Below are positions 52,201 through 60,510 of a stretch of DNA of 64,000 bases, piece after piece. The stretch is from JAIVGV01 sp036389335 (GTDB lineage: Bacteria; Acidobacteriota; Blastocatellia; Pyrinomonadales; Pyrinomonadaceae), in NCBI GenBank assembly GCA_036389335.1, contig DASVQC010000004.1:28914-92913 (forward strand), read 5' to 3'. The translations under genes and the position numbers were made by a program. Numbering within the stretch: position 1 is the stretch's first letter; each line of letters opens with the position of its first letter. Below the pieces are notes generated by a model. The model ran no database searches. It saw nothing but the letters and a program-made list of their open reading frames with translations, and was not told the origin of the DNA.

Positions 52201-54598
52201 TGGCGTTCGAGAAGCGGAGCTGACCGGAGTAGCTGCCGTTCGGGAGCACGGAGTTGTCAGCCGAGATGGTCGTCTCGAAGGTGTACGAGCCGTCGGGCGG
52301 GATGGTGATCGTCGTCGGGGCGTTGAAGGTGACGCCCGCCGGGAACGTGGGCGGCGTGACGGTCAGCGTCTGGCTCACGTCCGATCTGAAGTTGACGACA
52401 GTGATCTCGCCGGGCTGAGAAGTCCAGGAGGCGAGCGAAGGGTTGTCGACGCCGTAATCGACGGGCGAGGGGAAGACGCCGACGGTCGCGCCGACGTGGA
52501 GCGTGAGCGGGATGATGCCCTTCGTCACGCCGCCCTCCGAGAAGACGAGGCTGCCCTGATAGTTGCCGGAGTGTGCCACGTCGTTATCGACGTGGATGGT
52601 GGCGAAGAAGTCGTCGGTCGTCTGGCCGGCGACGTTGAGCGTCGTCTTGCTGAAGTCGAGCGTGACGCCGGGCACGTTGAGGTTAGCCGAGAGGTCGAGC
52701 GTGGAGATGGACGGATCGACGGGCGTCACCGTGAAGAAGTTGTCGATCTGCGTGTTCTGGACGGTCTGATCGGTGAACGCCTCCCACGTGTTGGGCGAGG
52801 CGTTGATCTTGTTGCTGCCGGGGATGGCGGCGCGCACGTCGATCTCGCCCGCGCCCTGCTCGTCGTAGGGGCGGCCCAGACTGCGCGCGCTGTTCTTGAG
52901 CAGTTGTTTGACCTGCGACGGATCGTAAGTCGGGAACGCCTGGCGGACGAGCGCCGCCGCGCCCGCGACGTGCGGCGTCGCCATCGAGGTGCCGGAGATG
53001 CGCACGTGCTGGTCGTCGAAGCAGAGGGGCGAGCCCGCGAACGCGTTCGCCCAGCGCGCGGCGCAGATGAGCACGCCGGGCGCGGCGAGGTCGGGCTTCT
53101 GCATGTCCTCCTCGCCGAAGACGAGCGGCCCGCGCGAGCTGAAGGAGGCGATGGGGGTCGCGCAACGGCTGTCCGCGCCGACCTGCGCCGCCTTGCAGGC
53201 GGCGGCGACCGTGATCGCCGTGCGCGCCGTGCCGGGCGACTCTATCGTGCCCGCGCCGGGGCCGCTGTTGCCCGCCGCGACCGTGACGACGACGCCCGCC
53301 GCCGTGGCGTTATCGACCGCCGCGCTCTGGCTGTCGCCCGGGTTGCCGGGGCCGCCGAGGCTCATGCTCGCCACGTCAACGTGATCGCTCTGATCGCCGT
53401 CGCGGTTCGGATCGGTGGCGTAGTCGATGGCGGCGATGATGTCGGAATTGAGGCACGAGCCCGCGGAGTTGCAGACCTTGTAGGCGATGACGCGGGCGTC
53501 GGGCGCGACGCCTTTGAGCAGGCCGTTGCCGGCGGCGGTCGCGGCGACGTGCGTGCCGTGCCCGTTGTCGTCCATCGGATCGGGGCCGCCGCTGAGGAAG
53601 TTCCAGCCGCCGATCACTTTGCATCCCGCGCCGAGGCAGCCGCCGAGATCGGGGTGCGTGTAATCGACGCCCGTGTCGATGATGGCGATGCGCTCGCCGA
53701 CGCCGGTCAGAGGGTTGTTGTTGCCGTCGGAGAAAGACCACACGTCGCGCGCGTGGATCTCGTCGACCGAGGTGTCGAGCGTGATGTGCGAGACGCCGTC
53801 GGGCTCGACTCTCGCGATGGTCTCGTCGGCTTCGAGCGCGTCGAGCGCGGACGGCTTGACGCGAGCCGCGACGCCGTTGACGACGAGCAGGTCGCGCCCG
53901 AGGCGTCCGCGACCTCTCAGCAGGCCGCCGAGGTGCGCCTTCGCGCCGTCGAACTCGCGCCGCTTCTGCTGCCGGACGGCGACGCCGCGGTTCGCCTGCT
54001 CGTAGAAGTGTTTGAAGGAGAGGTTGAAGCGGATGATGACGGGCGTCTCCGCGTCGTCGCCGCCTTTGAGTTTCTTCAGCCGCTCGTCGATCTTCGCCGC
54101 CGCGTCGCCCGCGGGCGAGCCCTGCGCCGTCACGCCGTCGCCCTCGCGCACGAAGGTGCTCACGCCGGGCGCGCCCGCGACGACGGCGGTCGCGCCGCCG
54201 GTAGTTTGCGTCAGCGCGTAGAGCTGCCCGTCGGCTGTCTGCACGGAGAGCTGCGAGGCGTCGGCGTTGGCGGCCTGCGCGCCGCCGCCCACGGGCGCGG
54301 AGCTGATCGCCGCGAACTCCCACGGCTGCAACTGGCGGAAGCCGTTCGCGGCGGCCACCGCCGCCGCGCCGCCCTCGACGACCGAGACCTTCTTCTGCGC
54401 CGAGCCTATCGAGAGATCGGATCGCAGCAGCAGCGCCCCCGAGAGCAACGCGACCGCGCACGCCGCCGCGGTTTTCAGCACGCGCGCGCGCCGGGAGGGG
54501 GACGTGCGGGGGCGGGGCGTCGTGCGACGGGACGTTTTGGCTGTAACGCGCGCGCGCCGTCTTCCATGACGGGCGGCGGAAGATTCGTTGGGGGACAT
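49226..54598 (-). CDS. Very large exported subtilase (S8) with C-terminal Ig-like repeats
   Basis: A 1790-residue secreted peptidase. The N-terminal basic segment (about 1-45) and a hydrophobic stretch (ACAVALLSGALLLRS) form a long signal or anchor. An inhibitor I9-like propeptide covers roughly 170-280. The catalytic domain has Asp308 (IIDTGVDYTHPDL), His347 (DDNGHGTHVAA), Asn in AAGNSGPG and Ser538 (GTSMATPHVAG). A long middle region of beta-sandwich domains (about 600-1300) follows. Five Ig-like repeats of about 90 residues (from about 1320, pattern PTASITSPTNG, ATDNVGV-VELY-DG, AKAYD-GN) end the protein. The start at 54598 has AAAGGAG upstream. It probably acts at or outside the cell surface, with the repeats as stalk or adhesive modules. 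There is no Por or Dot-type sorting signal that I can name. Confidence 0.92.
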   Translation of the reverse strand: MSPNESSAARHGRRRARVTAKTSRRTTPRPRTSPSRRARVLKTAAACAVALLSGALLLRSDLSIGSAQKKVSVVEGGAAAVAAANGFRQLQPWEFAAISSAPVGGGAQAANADASQLSVQTADGQLYALTQTTGGATAVVAGAPGVSTFVREGDGVTAQGSPAGDAAAKIDERLKKLKGGDDAETPVIIRFNLSFKHFYEQANRGVAVRQQKRREFDGAKAHLGGLLRGRGRLGRDLLVVNGVAARVKPSALDALEADETIARVEPDGVSHITLDTSVDEIHARDVWSFSDGNNNPLTGVGERIAIIDTGVDYTHPDLGGCLGAGCKVIGGWNFLSGGPDPMDDNGHGTHVAATAAGNGLLKGVAPDARVIAYKVCNSAGSCLNSDIIAAIDYATDPNRDGDQSDHVDVASMSLGGPGNPGDSQSAAVDNATAAGVVVTVAAGNSGPGAGTIESPGTARTAITVAAACKAAQVGADSRCATPIASFSSRGPLVFGEEDMQKPDLAAPGVLICAARWANAFAGSPLCFDDQHVRISGTSMATPHVAGAAALVRQAFPTYDPSQVKQLLKNSARSLGRPYDEQGAGEIDVRAAIPGSNKINASPNTWEAFTDQTVQNTQIDNFFTVTPVDPSISTLDLSANLNVPGVTLDFSKTTLNVAGQTTDDFFATIHVDNDVAHSGNYQGSLVFSEGGVTKGIIPLTLHVGATVGVFPSPVDYGVDNPSLASWTSQPGEITVVNFRSDVSQTLTVTPPTFPAGVTFNAPTTITIPPDGSYTFETTISADNSVLPNGSYSGQLRFSNATTDAGVSAKFTKFYALRIEGDENSEIVGALALLHNRTDSQSTFGFQSFDATVYEDAPGPYDLIVYFPRLSDASGVHDYAVFKEGIDLSAGSATVTVLRADATVRTKLSATAPNGSPAPALGNRSANDRYLNTGIGLIRIMTGAADATANFTSPVSASYKHDDMFEARRQPELVHDYYYEGYAGISADRTFTNTAADFKTVQVKSDPNGVSGQQRPIFRACLPGGTTCISSFDPAVTLAAPVTQTVRSLLPPGTYLSQDSDQLRTGCPATGACPSQYQSAYFDLASQVRRPWARDAAAYPAWQNGTIYNGLGPSFWSAKFANSAGTVRLLPYYGLTFQSAFLRQDFAFQQYDAVPFAITQNGAAVASGSLPAVNFSFWSFLPSMSVPSGAYQFEVASFPYVNRGVSLTAKVKANFNTALADPNPPALTQLKYTTNGVPSDAHDSSATNQLSFAFDPVGGTLAQASAAFSGDGTTFTPLAVAPSGGGFVAGVPAVQFTKLTLRVTGTDSSGNALEYTFELPAINPSANDTQAPTASITSPTNGQQVTAVTTVQVGATDNVGVSTVELYLDGSLLGTRTSAPYSFNWNTDASSEGAHALQAKAYDPSGNVGTSAEVTVNVKHDVAPPTVSITSPANGATVNGTVAVQIGAADNVGVTQVELYRDGVLIGTKTAAPYSFNWDTGTVANGAHSLTGKAYDAGGNSATSAAVNVTVQNDLVAPTASITSPTNGQIVSGTATVTAGATDNVGVTKVELYADGALVGTKTSAPYTFGWNTDPLAEASHTLQAKAYDAANNVGNSATVTVTVKHDVTPPTVALTAPAAGATLTGTVTVSANAGDDKAVARVEFYRGTTLLGTDDAAPYSVQWNTSAEVPGAYSLTAKAFDTGNNSATSSAVGVTVADSAAPTVAITSPANNSFVTKKSTVTITATATDNVGVTRVEFYVNNVLKCTDTTAPFNCAWAVPNGAGQVFTLLAKGYDAAGNIGASASVSVTSR

Positions 54599-54912
54599 GG
54601 CGGCTCTCCTTTGGGGGGTTGACGTGCTGAGGGTTGAGAAGGGCTGTCGGGTGAAAGAGACTCGTCAGAGGGTCAAGCGCACGGGAAGCGCGGGCAAAAT
54701 ATTCCAGAATGTTATTGAAGTCAATAAATATTTCAGGCGGGGCGGGAGCATCGGGCGGGCAAAAAGGGGGGTCGGCTGCGTGGCGAAAGTCAGCCGACCT
54801 CACCGCACGTCGGCCCGCGCGGCGGCGGCGTTCTGGCTCGCTCCCGCTTCAACGCCTGAAGCCGGTCGCGCCCCGCGCGTCTGGGGGAGTGAGACTGAAT
54901 AGACGGCGAACG

Positions 54913-54948
54913 AAAGAGGTCGCCGCGACCGTCGCGGGCGACCTCTTT
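54913..54948. terminator. Terminator-like hairpin downstream of the DUF4214 protein gene
   Basis: AAAGAGGTCGCC (54913-54924) pairs with GGCGACCTCTTT (54937-54948). The T-run CTCTTTTT is on the plus strand and a weaker CTCTTTC on the minus strand. It sits in the 378-bp gap 54599-54976, which otherwise holds only the upstream region of the subtilase gene and no gene. Confidence 0.7.
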
Positions 54949-54976
54949 TTCGTGTCCGCCGTCGGGCGTCCGCGCC

Positions 54977-57900
54977 TCACGGCTTGCCGAAGCGCAGGCG
55001 GTACTCGATGGAGTTCATGAAGCCGTTGACCATCGAGCGCGAGTCGTCGGGGTTGGCGTTGATGGTGCGCAGCCAGTTGTTGTACCCCTCCTCGTCCGGG
55101 TCGCGCCGGAGGTAGCCGAAGTATTGCATCAGCACGAACGCGGGGTTGAACTCCTTGGCGCTCACCTCCCCGCTCTCGACGACGGCGCGCAGCACGTCGG
55201 CGCGCGTCTTCGCCCCCGCGTTCAGGTCGCTCTTGAGCTGCTGGCCGTTCGAGACCTGCACGCCCTCGGTCGCCTGTAGCGCGTCCACGAACTGCTCGTT
55301 CGTCATCGCGTCGTAGCGCGACCTGAAGTCGGCGCGGCTGCGGAACTCCTCCGCGTAGGCGCTCTTGCTCGCTTCGACCTCCTCGGTCGTCTCGCCCGTC
55401 ACGCGGCGCAGATCGCGTATGAACTCCTCGTAGAGCGGGAGCCTCCCGAAGGCGACGCGGTAGAAGCGGTAGACGAAGTAGCCCTTGAGCTGGAACTCCA
55501 GAGAGCCGAAGAATTTGCCCGACACGGAGACGCGGTCGCAGGTCTTGTCGCCCGGCGGGCACTTTTGCAGCGTCCGCATCCAGTCGTCGAAGCCCTGCTG
55601 CTCGGGCTCGCGGTAGAGGAAATCGACGTAGTGCGTCCTCACGAAGAAGTCGCTCGCGTCAATCGGGTTCGAGTTCGACGCCGCCGGGTCGTTGTCGACG
55701 ATGGTGACGGTCGTCGAGGAGGGCGTGCCGAGGAACCCGCCCACGGGGTTACGCAGCACGGGCGTGAAGGTCTCGTTGCCCTCGACGTGGTTGTCGTCGG
55801 TGACGAAGACGAAGAAGGTCTTCGTGGTCTCGCCCGGCGCGAAGCGCAGCGTGCCGATGGCGGTCGTGTAGTCGCAGCGCTGGTTCGCGAGCCCGTTCAC
55901 CAGATCGCAGCGCGTGGGCTGCGCCGGATCGTTCGTCGTGAAATCGACCGACCCCGCGCCGCCCGCCGCGCCCGCGCGCGTCACCGTGATGACGACGCTT
56001 CGCGCCGCCTCGCCGACCGACTGCGTCGTCTGGCTGAACTGGAAGGTCGTCGGCTCGGAGCCCGGCGTCGGCGCGGGCGTCGGCGTCGCCGTGGGCGTCG
56101 GAGTAGGCGTCGGAGTAGGCGTCGGCGTGCTCGTCGGCGTGGGCGTGGGCGTCGCCGTCGGCGTCGGCGTCGCAGTTGGAGTCGGAGTCGCAGTCGGAGT
56201 CGGAGTAGGCGTCGGAGTTGCCGTGGCCGTCGGCGTTGGAGTCGGAGTAGCGGTCGGCGTCGGTGTAGGTGTAGGTGTAGGTGTAGGTGTCGCCGTCGGC
56301 GTCGGCGTGGCGGTCGGCGTCGGAGTCGGGGTCGCCGTGGGGGTGGGCGTGGGCGTCTCCGCCACGCTGCACTGCGTGTTGCCGACGAGGAGGTAGCTCA
56401 AGCCCGTGTAGGGGTCTTGGATCGCGTTGCCGGTCGTGTCAATCGCCGCGGTCGAGCGGACGGTCTGGTTGCCGTTCCCGGCGAAGGTGCGTCCGACGAG
56501 CCTGCCGATGATGTCGCCCGCCTTCGCGCTGCCGACTTTGTTGCCCGCGACCGTGATGCTGATGATGCCGTTCGCCTGATCGACGCTGCCGGCGTCCGCC
56601 GCGCCGATCTTGTTCGGCTGCGCCGCGTCCGCCGGGACGGCCTCGACGGTCGTCACCGTGCCGTACTCGAAAGTGTTGACGCCGCCGTCGGAGTTCATGC
56701 CGACGTAGTACTGGCCCGTGAAGGGCGCGGGCGTCTCGCCCGGCGCGCTCGGGGCGGGCTGGATCGGGTAGTTCCACAGCACGCGCCACTGCCGGTTCGG
56801 CGGGATCGTGCTCAGGTTCGCGACCTTCAATCTGAAAGTGATCTTCTCGACGCCGCCGACGACTTCGTCGGAGACGGCGACGTTCTGGATGTCGAGATCG
56901 GGGTTGGCCGGAGCACTCGTCTGATCGCCCGACGGGTCGATCACTTCGACCAGCCCCGCGCACGAGTTGCCCTGCGGCTTCGAGACGACTTCGTTACTCC
57001 CGCACGAATCTCCGAGCGCGTTCGCGGCGACGACGCGGTAAGAGTAGGTCACGCTCGCCGTCGCGGTCGTGTCGTCGTACTTCGCGACCGCGCCGACGGA
57101 CGCGATCTGCGTCTCGGCCCCGCCCGCGGGCTTGCGGAAGATTTTGTAGCCGGTGATGGCCGAGCCGCCGTCGTCGGACTGCGACCACGAAAGATGCGCG
57201 ACGCCGCCGTCGCGGCCCACGGTTAGGAGCGGCGCGCCGGGCAGCGTGGGCGTCGCCGGATCGGCCCCGGCGAAGAGGCGGCGACCGCCGGACTGGCGCG
57301 CGATGACGGCGAGCTGCGAGTAGGCGTTGCCGGTCGCGCCGTCGGGGGCCTGCACGCACGCCGCGCCGGAGCAGCCGTCGGCGTAGGCGACGAGGATGCG
57401 CCCCTGCTTGTCCACGTCGATGCCGATGAAGTCGAGCAGGTTGCGGTGGACGGGCGAGCCGCCGCCGCGGTGGCTGCCGTAGCGCTGGACGGGATCGTTC
57501 GGAGTGGCGTTCACGAGTTGCCACGTCGCGCCGCCGTCGTAGGTCGTCGCCACGTAGAGGTACCACGTGCCGTCGAACTTGCGGTCGCCGCCGTCGCCGG
57601 GGGCAGACGATCCGAGGAAGGCGAAGGCCGCGCGGTTGTCGTCGCCCGCGACCACCGCCGGGAAGTTGACGTTCTTGATCCCGGCTGCCGCGCCCACGTC
57701 CCTGATGTCGTGCCACGTGATGCCGTGGTTGTCGGAGACGGCGATGGCCGCCTGCGAGTCGGCGTTGGCGTAGCCGAAGTAGAGCTTGCCGCCCTTGCCG
57801 ACGCCGACCGCCGGGTCGCCCGCCGCCGCGCGGCTGTTCGTCACGGTGCGCGTGCTCCACGTGATGCCGTTGTCCTCGGAGACGATGACGGCCTGCTGCC

Positions 57901-59134
57901 CGTCCTCGTGGAACGGGATGCTGCCGCCGCAGCCGCGGTTCGGCACGTAGGCCGTCCCGTCGGGGCCGACCTTGATGTGGCCGTGCAGACCCGTGCAGTC
58001 GTTGACGCCGTAGATCGGGACGGCGGGGCCGAACGTGAGACCGCCGTCAACCGAGAGGGCGCAGTTGGCCTCCGCGACCGACTGCGAGCAGTAGTAGATC
58101 GCGTTCGGGTAGGTGACGCCGAGGGGCACGGGCGCGTGGAAGGGGCCGCCGCCGACGGTCTGGTGATCGACGCCGGAGACGAGGCTGCCGCCCTGACTCG
58201 GCGTGTAGGTGTCGCCGTCGTTGTCGGTGAAGGCCATCAGGCTCGTCGTGCCGGAGAGCTGCGACGAGAAGGTGCGACCGACCTGCGGGTTCACGTTGTC
58301 GAAGCCGTGATCGGTGTAGAGGATCGGGTCGAGCGAGGTGGCGTTGTTGGGCGCGTTCTTCACCGCCCACGTCGCCGAGGGCGAGGTCGGGCAAGAGTCG
58401 TCGAAGGTGACGCGGAAGGTCGTCAGGCGCGAGATGAACATCGCCACGCCGGTCTTCCAGTTGGAGCCGATGGAGGGCTCGCCCGCGTCCGTGCCGTTGT
58501 TGGCGGTCTGCGCGAGGATGCTCGGCTGCGGGATGAAGTTCTGGAAGCGCGGGGCGGCCCCCGTGCCGACGGGCGCGGGCGCGGGCGTCGGCGAGGTCAC
58601 AGCCGCGGCGTTGACCTTCGCCGTGCCGTGATACTGATCCGCCGCCGCGTTCGGCACGGTCGCGTAGACGGCGTGGACGGTGAAGACGCCCGTGCCGACG
58701 TTCGGATCAGTCGGGTCGATGTCCACCGCTTCGTTCGCCGTGCCGAAGCCCGCCGAGCTTGCGACTTCGGGGCCGCTGTTCGAGCCCTTGTGGACGTGCA
58801 GGTCGTAATCGTCGGCGGGGTTCGTCCAGTCGATCTGGATGTGCACCTTCCGCCCCGCCCAGTCGGACGGGTTGCCGGAGAGCGTCAGGGTGAAGGTGTC
58901 GCAGTCCGCGCCCTCGGTGCAGTCCGCCTCCTGCGTGTTCGCGCCGAGCTTGCCGGTGGCGGTTCCCGCCCACGTGACGGTCGCGTTGACGGTGGGCGCG
59001 AGCGTGCCCGCGGCGGGGTTGGCGGCTTGCGTGATGGCGAGGGGCGTCACGCAGATGGCCGCCAGCAGGATCGCGAGGGCTAACCTGATCTGTCCCTTCT
59101 TCTTGGTAGTCAGCGTGTGCAAATTGAGTCCCAT
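54977..59134 (-). CDS. Large secreted BNR/sialidase-like protein with Fn3, Calx-beta and DUF4214-type domains
   Basis: A 1385-residue protein. The signal peptide is at about 1-37 (LALAILLAAICVTPLAITQA). A pre-peptidase-like beta domain (45-165) contains WTNPADDYDLHVHKG. A BNR or sialidase-like propeller (about 200-640) has repeated S-x-D-x-G-x-T-W forms such as SEDNGITW, SDNHGITW and TYDGGATW, though sialidase catalytic residues were not verified. An Fn3 domain (about 650-740) and an extracellular beta domain (about 750-920) follow. A Thr-Pro linker spans about 925-1030. A Calx-beta domain (about 1040-1140) includes FVTDDNHVEGNETFTPVLRN. The C-terminal DUF4214-type region (1150-1385) has the twice-repeated YRDPDEEGYNNWLRTI and FLYREPEQQGFDDW. 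GGGGGAC precedes the ATG at 59134. A surface or adhesion role is likely; the substrate is unknown. Confidence 0.88.
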   Translation of the reverse strand: MGLNLHTLTTKKKGQIRLALAILLAAICVTPLAITQAANPAAGTLAPTVNATVTWAGTATGKLGANTQEADCTEGADCDTFTLTLSGNPSDWAGRKVHIQIDWTNPADDYDLHVHKGSNSGPEVASSAGFGTANEAVDIDPTDPNVGTGVFTVHAVYATVPNAAADQYHGTAKVNAAAVTSPTPAPAPVGTGAAPRFQNFIPQPSILAQTANNGTDAGEPSIGSNWKTGVAMFISRLTTFRVTFDDSCPTSPSATWAVKNAPNNATSLDPILYTDHGFDNVNPQVGRTFSSQLSGTTSLMAFTDNDGDTYTPSQGGSLVSGVDHQTVGGGPFHAPVPLGVTYPNAIYYCSQSVAEANCALSVDGGLTFGPAVPIYGVNDCTGLHGHIKVGPDGTAYVPNRGCGGSIPFHEDGQQAVIVSEDNGITWSTRTVTNSRAAAGDPAVGVGKGGKLYFGYANADSQAAIAVSDNHGITWHDIRDVGAAAGIKNVNFPAVVAGDDNRAAFAFLGSSAPGDGGDRKFDGTWYLYVATTYDGGATWQLVNATPNDPVQRYGSHRGGGSPVHRNLLDFIGIDVDKQGRILVAYADGCSGAACVQAPDGATGNAYSQLAVIARQSGGRRLFAGADPATPTLPGAPLLTVGRDGGVAHLSWSQSDDGGSAITGYKIFRKPAGGAETQIASVGAVAKYDDTTATASVTYSYRVVAANALGDSCGSNEVVSKPQGNSCAGLVEVIDPSGDQTSAPANPDLDIQNVAVSDEVVGGVEKITFRLKVANLSTIPPNRQWRVLWNYPIQPAPSAPGETPAPFTGQYYVGMNSDGGVNTFEYGTVTTVEAVPADAAQPNKIGAADAGSVDQANGIISITVAGNKVGSAKAGDIIGRLVGRTFAGNGNQTVRSTAAIDTTGNAIQDPYTGLSYLLVGNTQCSVAETPTPTPTATPTPTPTATPTPTATPTPTPTPTPTPTATPTPTPTATATPTPTPTPTATPTPTATPTPTATPTPTPTSTPTPTPTPTPTPTATPTPAPTPGSEPTTFQFSQTTQSVGEAARSVVITVTRAGAAGGAGSVDFTTNDPAQPTRCDLVNGLANQRCDYTTAIGTLRFAPGETTKTFFVFVTDDNHVEGNETFTPVLRNPVGGFLGTPSSTTVTIVDNDPAASNSNPIDASDFFVRTHYVDFLYREPEQQGFDDWMRTLQKCPPGDKTCDRVSVSGKFFGSLEFQLKGYFVYRFYRVAFGRLPLYEEFIRDLRRVTGETTEEVEASKSAYAEEFRSRADFRSRYDAMTNEQFVDALQATEGVQVSNGQQLKSDLNAGAKTRADVLRAVVESGEVSAKEFNPAFVLMQYFGYLRRDPDEEGYNNWLRTINANPDDSRSMVNGFMNSIEYRLRFGKP
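56073..56364. repeat. Microsatellite-like repeat encoding a Thr-Pro linker
   Basis: About 290 bp of GGAGTAGGCGTC/GGCGTC-type hexamers on the plus strand encode (TPTPTPTA)n on the minus strand. The run of short, near-identical units is prone to length change and to assembly error. Confidence 0.9.
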
Positions 59135-59344
59135 ACGTCCCCCGTTCTCACCGACAGGTCAAAATAGGATCGCCCGCGGGCGGCGCTCGGCTGTAACAGT
59201 GAGTCGAGGATACCCGCGGGGACTTGAGCCAAACTTGAGGAAGCGACCTTAAATAGCCTCGTCAATAGACGATTCGGTTACGATTTCCTTGTGAAGAGAT
59301 TGCGGGGCGGGAAAATGGGCCGCATGGGGACTGGCAAGACTGTC

Positions 59345-59408
59345 GGTGCAGGGCTCGCCCCCGCACGTTCCCTCAGCAACGAGAACGAACGGGGGCGAGC
59401 CCTGCACC
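59345..59408. repeat. Palindromic intergenic repeat, family B
   Basis: GGTGCAGGGCTCGCCCCCG (59345-59363) pairs perfectly with CGGGGGCGAGCCCTGCACC (59390-59408); the centre CACGTTC/GAACG also pairs partly. It lies in the 387-bp gene-free interval 59135-59521. It differs in sequence from family A. Confidence 0.85.
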
Positions 59409-59521
59409 TACAAGGGTCGCGACGCCACGGGTTTTAACGGACGATCTGTGAAAGGGCGGGGATGACGACGGGCGTGAGTAGGGACGGCGATCTAACAGGC
59501 GCGGCTCGCGCTCTTAACGCT

Positions 59522-60007
59522 TCAGGTGCGCGGCTCCCTGAAGGCGGGGCTGAAGGTGCGCGTCGTGTGCTCGGTGACGCTCGTCGGCGGCGCGGCGTAA
59601 TTAGCGGCGGGCTGGATGTACTGAGGCTGCGGCGCGGCGATCTCTTTCCCGCGCTTGCGCTTCAACTGCCGGGGCGGGCCGCCTTCCCTGTCCACGCCGA
59701 GCACGCGCGCGAGCAGGCGTATGAGCGAGATTTCGACGACGCCGAGCATGATCAGGCTGATGCAGGCTATCGCCATCACGCCGTCGCGCTGGAAGCCCGA
59801 CGCGGCCAGTTGCGCGATCGTGATGAAGATGATGGTGAGCCCGATCAGGAACGAGAGCCCGATGGTCGCGCTGACCCACCGCACGGGGCTCGTGAGATCG
59901 ACGGGCACGACGACCTCGTGAGCCGTCGCGGCGCTGACCGGCGAGCCGCAGCGGTTGCAGTAGTTCAGGCCGGGCTGGGTTTCCGCTCCGCAGGTCTGAC
60001 AGTACAT
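59522..60007 (-). CDS. Zinc-ribbon membrane protein
   Basis: A 161-residue protein with an N-terminal zinc ribbon, Cys3-x-x-Cys6 and Cys17-x-x-Cys20 (CQTCG, CNRCG). Two membrane helices (about 45-67 and 78-100) follow, then a basic, Pro/Gln-rich tail (KRKRGKEIAAP). The family of double zinc-ribbon membrane proteins is common and mostly uncharacterised. GGAGAG precedes the ATG at 60007. It is probably cotranscribed with the small membrane protein at 60063, 56 bp away, since both genes are on the minus strand. Confidence 0.85.
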   Translation of the reverse strand: MYCQTCGAETQPGLNYCNRCGSPVSAATAHEVVVPVDLTSPVRWVSATIGLSFLIGLTIIFITIAQLAASGFQRDGVMAIACISLIMLGVVEISLIRLLARVLGVDREGGPPRQLKRKRGKEIAAPQPQYIQPAANYAAPPTSVTEHTTRTFSPAFREPRT

Positions 60008-60062
60008 GGGCTCTCCAAAACTCTCCGGGGCGAGGGCGCGGTCGTTCGCCTCGCCCTCCCTC

Positions 60063-60260
60063 TTAACGCATCAGGGCGCGGATGCCGACGAGGATCAGGT
60101 AGCCGACGGCCAACACGACGGCGAGCTTGATGAGCATCACGGCGAGCGTGATGATCCCGCCGACCGCGATGCCGACGATCGCCAGCACCAGCGGCATCAC
60201 CACCACGAGCACGAACAGCGCCAGGAAGATGATCCCGACGATCCTCACAACGTCTTTCAT
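60063..60260 (-). CDS. Small two-helix membrane protein
   Basis: A 65-residue, very hydrophobic protein (two helices, about 5-25 and 27-55) starting at the ATG at 60260, with GAGAGGTG upstream; a GTG three codons earlier is less likely. The second segment is Gly/Ile/Ala-rich. No motif or family was recognised. It lies upstream of the zinc-ribbon gene and may be its partner. Confidence 0.7.
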   Translation of the reverse strand: MKDVVRIVGIIFLALFVLVVVMPLVLAIVGIAVGGIITLAVMLIKLAVVLAVGYLILVGIRALMR

Positions 60261-60510
60261 TCTCTTCACCTCTCGTCCGCTTCCGCGCGTCGTTAAAAAA
60301 ACTCCCCGTCCCGCGCGCTCGCAGTCCTATACGAACGTCCCGCCGCGAACGTTCCGTCAGACGCCCCGCGGGAACCGCGCCGGGCGCGGGCTCCCCCGCG
60401 CGGAGTTATGCTAATCTCGTCCCAAAAGAGTCCGACACTGTTCACGGCGGCGCGCGTAGGGCGCAAATGTGCCACGGCGACGCGCCGCGAGTCAAAAGGA
60501 TTTTTCCGCC

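Noticed and set aside
50141..54622. A very long plus-strand open frame opposite the Ig-repeat subtilase
   Set aside because: It is antisense to a gene with clear catalytic motifs and repeats, and its translation is Arg/Gly/Val-rich with no recognisable domain. This is a GC-rich shadow frame.
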